From NCBI RefSeq assembly GCF_001570525.1, contig NZ_BBXC01000020.1, forward strand, positions 1-64,000: a stretch of 64,000 nucleotides of DNA, in the 5' to 3' direction. This document shows positions 63,669 through 64,000 of the stretch, piece after piece. Origin of the DNA: Herbidospora sakaeratensis (GTDB taxonomy: Bacteria; Actinomycetota; Actinomycetes; Streptosporangiales; Streptosporangiaceae). The position numbers and the translations under genes were made by a program. Numbering within the stretch: the first letter of the stretch is position 1; every line of letters begins with the position of its first letter. Under the pieces are notes generated by a model. That model ran no database searches and was not told where the DNA came from. It worked only from the letters and a program-made list of their open reading frames with translations.

Positions 63669-64000
63669 CCGAGCACCGCTTGGCCGGCGCGGACGAGCAG
63701 CCAGCCCTGCGGGGCCGTCTCCGTGTCACGCGGTTCCCACCGGCCGCGGGCGACCGGCGTGAACCCGGCCTCGTCGAGCAGGCCCGCGATCGTGTCCGGG
63801 TCGAGGCGGCGGAAGTCGATGTCCCGGATGCGGCGGATCTCGTCGCCGACCTGGAAGGCGACCAGGAGCAGGCCGCCCGGCGCGAGCACCCGGCGGAACT
63901 CGGCGAAGACGCCGGGGAGCAGTTCGGCCGGAATGTGGATGATCGAATACCAGGCGAGCAGGCCGCTCAGCGACGCGTCGGGCAGGTCGAGGGAGCGCAT
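63665..64000 (-). CDS. SAM-dependent methyltransferase, C-terminal part (start outside window)
   Basis: 111 visible residues. MRSLDLPDASLSGLLAWYSI and HIPAELLPGVFAEFRRVLAP followed by GGLLLVAFQVGDEI match the second half of class I methyltransferases (after the SAM-binding motif), ending ETAPQGWLLVRAG. The ATG at the window edge corresponds to an internal Met (the usual GDMRSLPLPD position), so the SAM-binding half lies to the right. Substrate unknown. Confidence 0.85.
   Translation of the reverse strand: MRSLDLPDASLSGLLAWYSIIHIPAELLPGVFAEFRRVLAPGGLLLVAFQVGDEIRRIRDIDFRRLDPDTIAGLLDEAGFTPVARGRWEPRDTETAPQGWLLVRAGQAVLG

Overview
This window is a very GC-rich chromosomal segment from a filamentous actinomycete. 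The evidence is the strong G/C bias at third codon positions, frequent GTG starts, and families largely restricted to Actinomycetota: conservon (Cvn) operons, XRE/DUF397 pairs, DUF3151, a NIT-type kinase, a long HAMP-array hybrid kinase and an AA10 lytic polysaccharide monooxygenase. An order such as Streptosporangiales fits the mixture, but that placement is inference. There is no rRNA, true tRNA, CRISPR array, intact prophage or intact insertion sequence.

Layout. 1-6.3 kb: the end of a HAMP-array hybrid histidine kinase with its response regulator, a NYN-domain protein, an ECF-like sigma factor and pyrE. 6.3-17 kb: mostly housekeeping (DedA protein, fba, DUF3151, purA, glycerophosphodiesterase, corA, purD, murA) plus a three-domain regulator closed by a very strong terminator. 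17-24 kb: a long non-coding stretch with palindromes and repeats, then small membrane proteins, an EamA transporter, an aminotransferase, a polysaccharide deacetylase, an acyltransferase, RidA and a Nudix/NrtR-like regulator. 24-35 kb: a cell-surface polysaccharide cluster. WecB-like and WecC-like enzymes encoded on divergent transcripts could together make UDP-ManNAcA; three glycosyltransferases, a DUF4434-like protein and an acyltransferase with a repeat tail accompany them. 35-39 kb: a tandem duplication of a lipoprotein + DUF1023 hydrolase pair, one hydrolase copy being frameshifted. 39.8-45.9 kb: two convergent conservons, one complete (A-B-C-D) and one reduced (A-C). 46-50.6 kb: a xylose module (xylB, xylA and a divergent ROK regulator) with two operator-like palindromes. 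50.6-58.5 kb: accessory genes, including a GNAT-aldo/keto reductase fusion, DUF305 proteins, an AA10 LPMO, a possible conjugation-gene remnant, an XRE/DUF397 pair and a ferric-reductase-like flavocytochrome.

58.6-64 kb holds the most unusual material. One protein carries an ECF sigma factor, a zinc-finger-like motif, membrane segment(s), a Pro/Ser linker and a GH128-type glycoside hydrolase in a single reading frame. It converges with a TROVE/Ro60 (Rsr) gene. Directly upstream of that gene, on the same strand, lie two tandem Y-RNA-like (YrlA) non-coding RNAs. Each folds on paper into a Ro-binding stem capped by a circularly permuted tRNA mimic in the order T arm, closed acceptor stem, D arm. 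A PrmC-like methyltransferase, a PASTA protein and a truncated methyltransferase end the window.

All family assignments come from reading motifs by eye. No search, fold calculation or alignment program was run.
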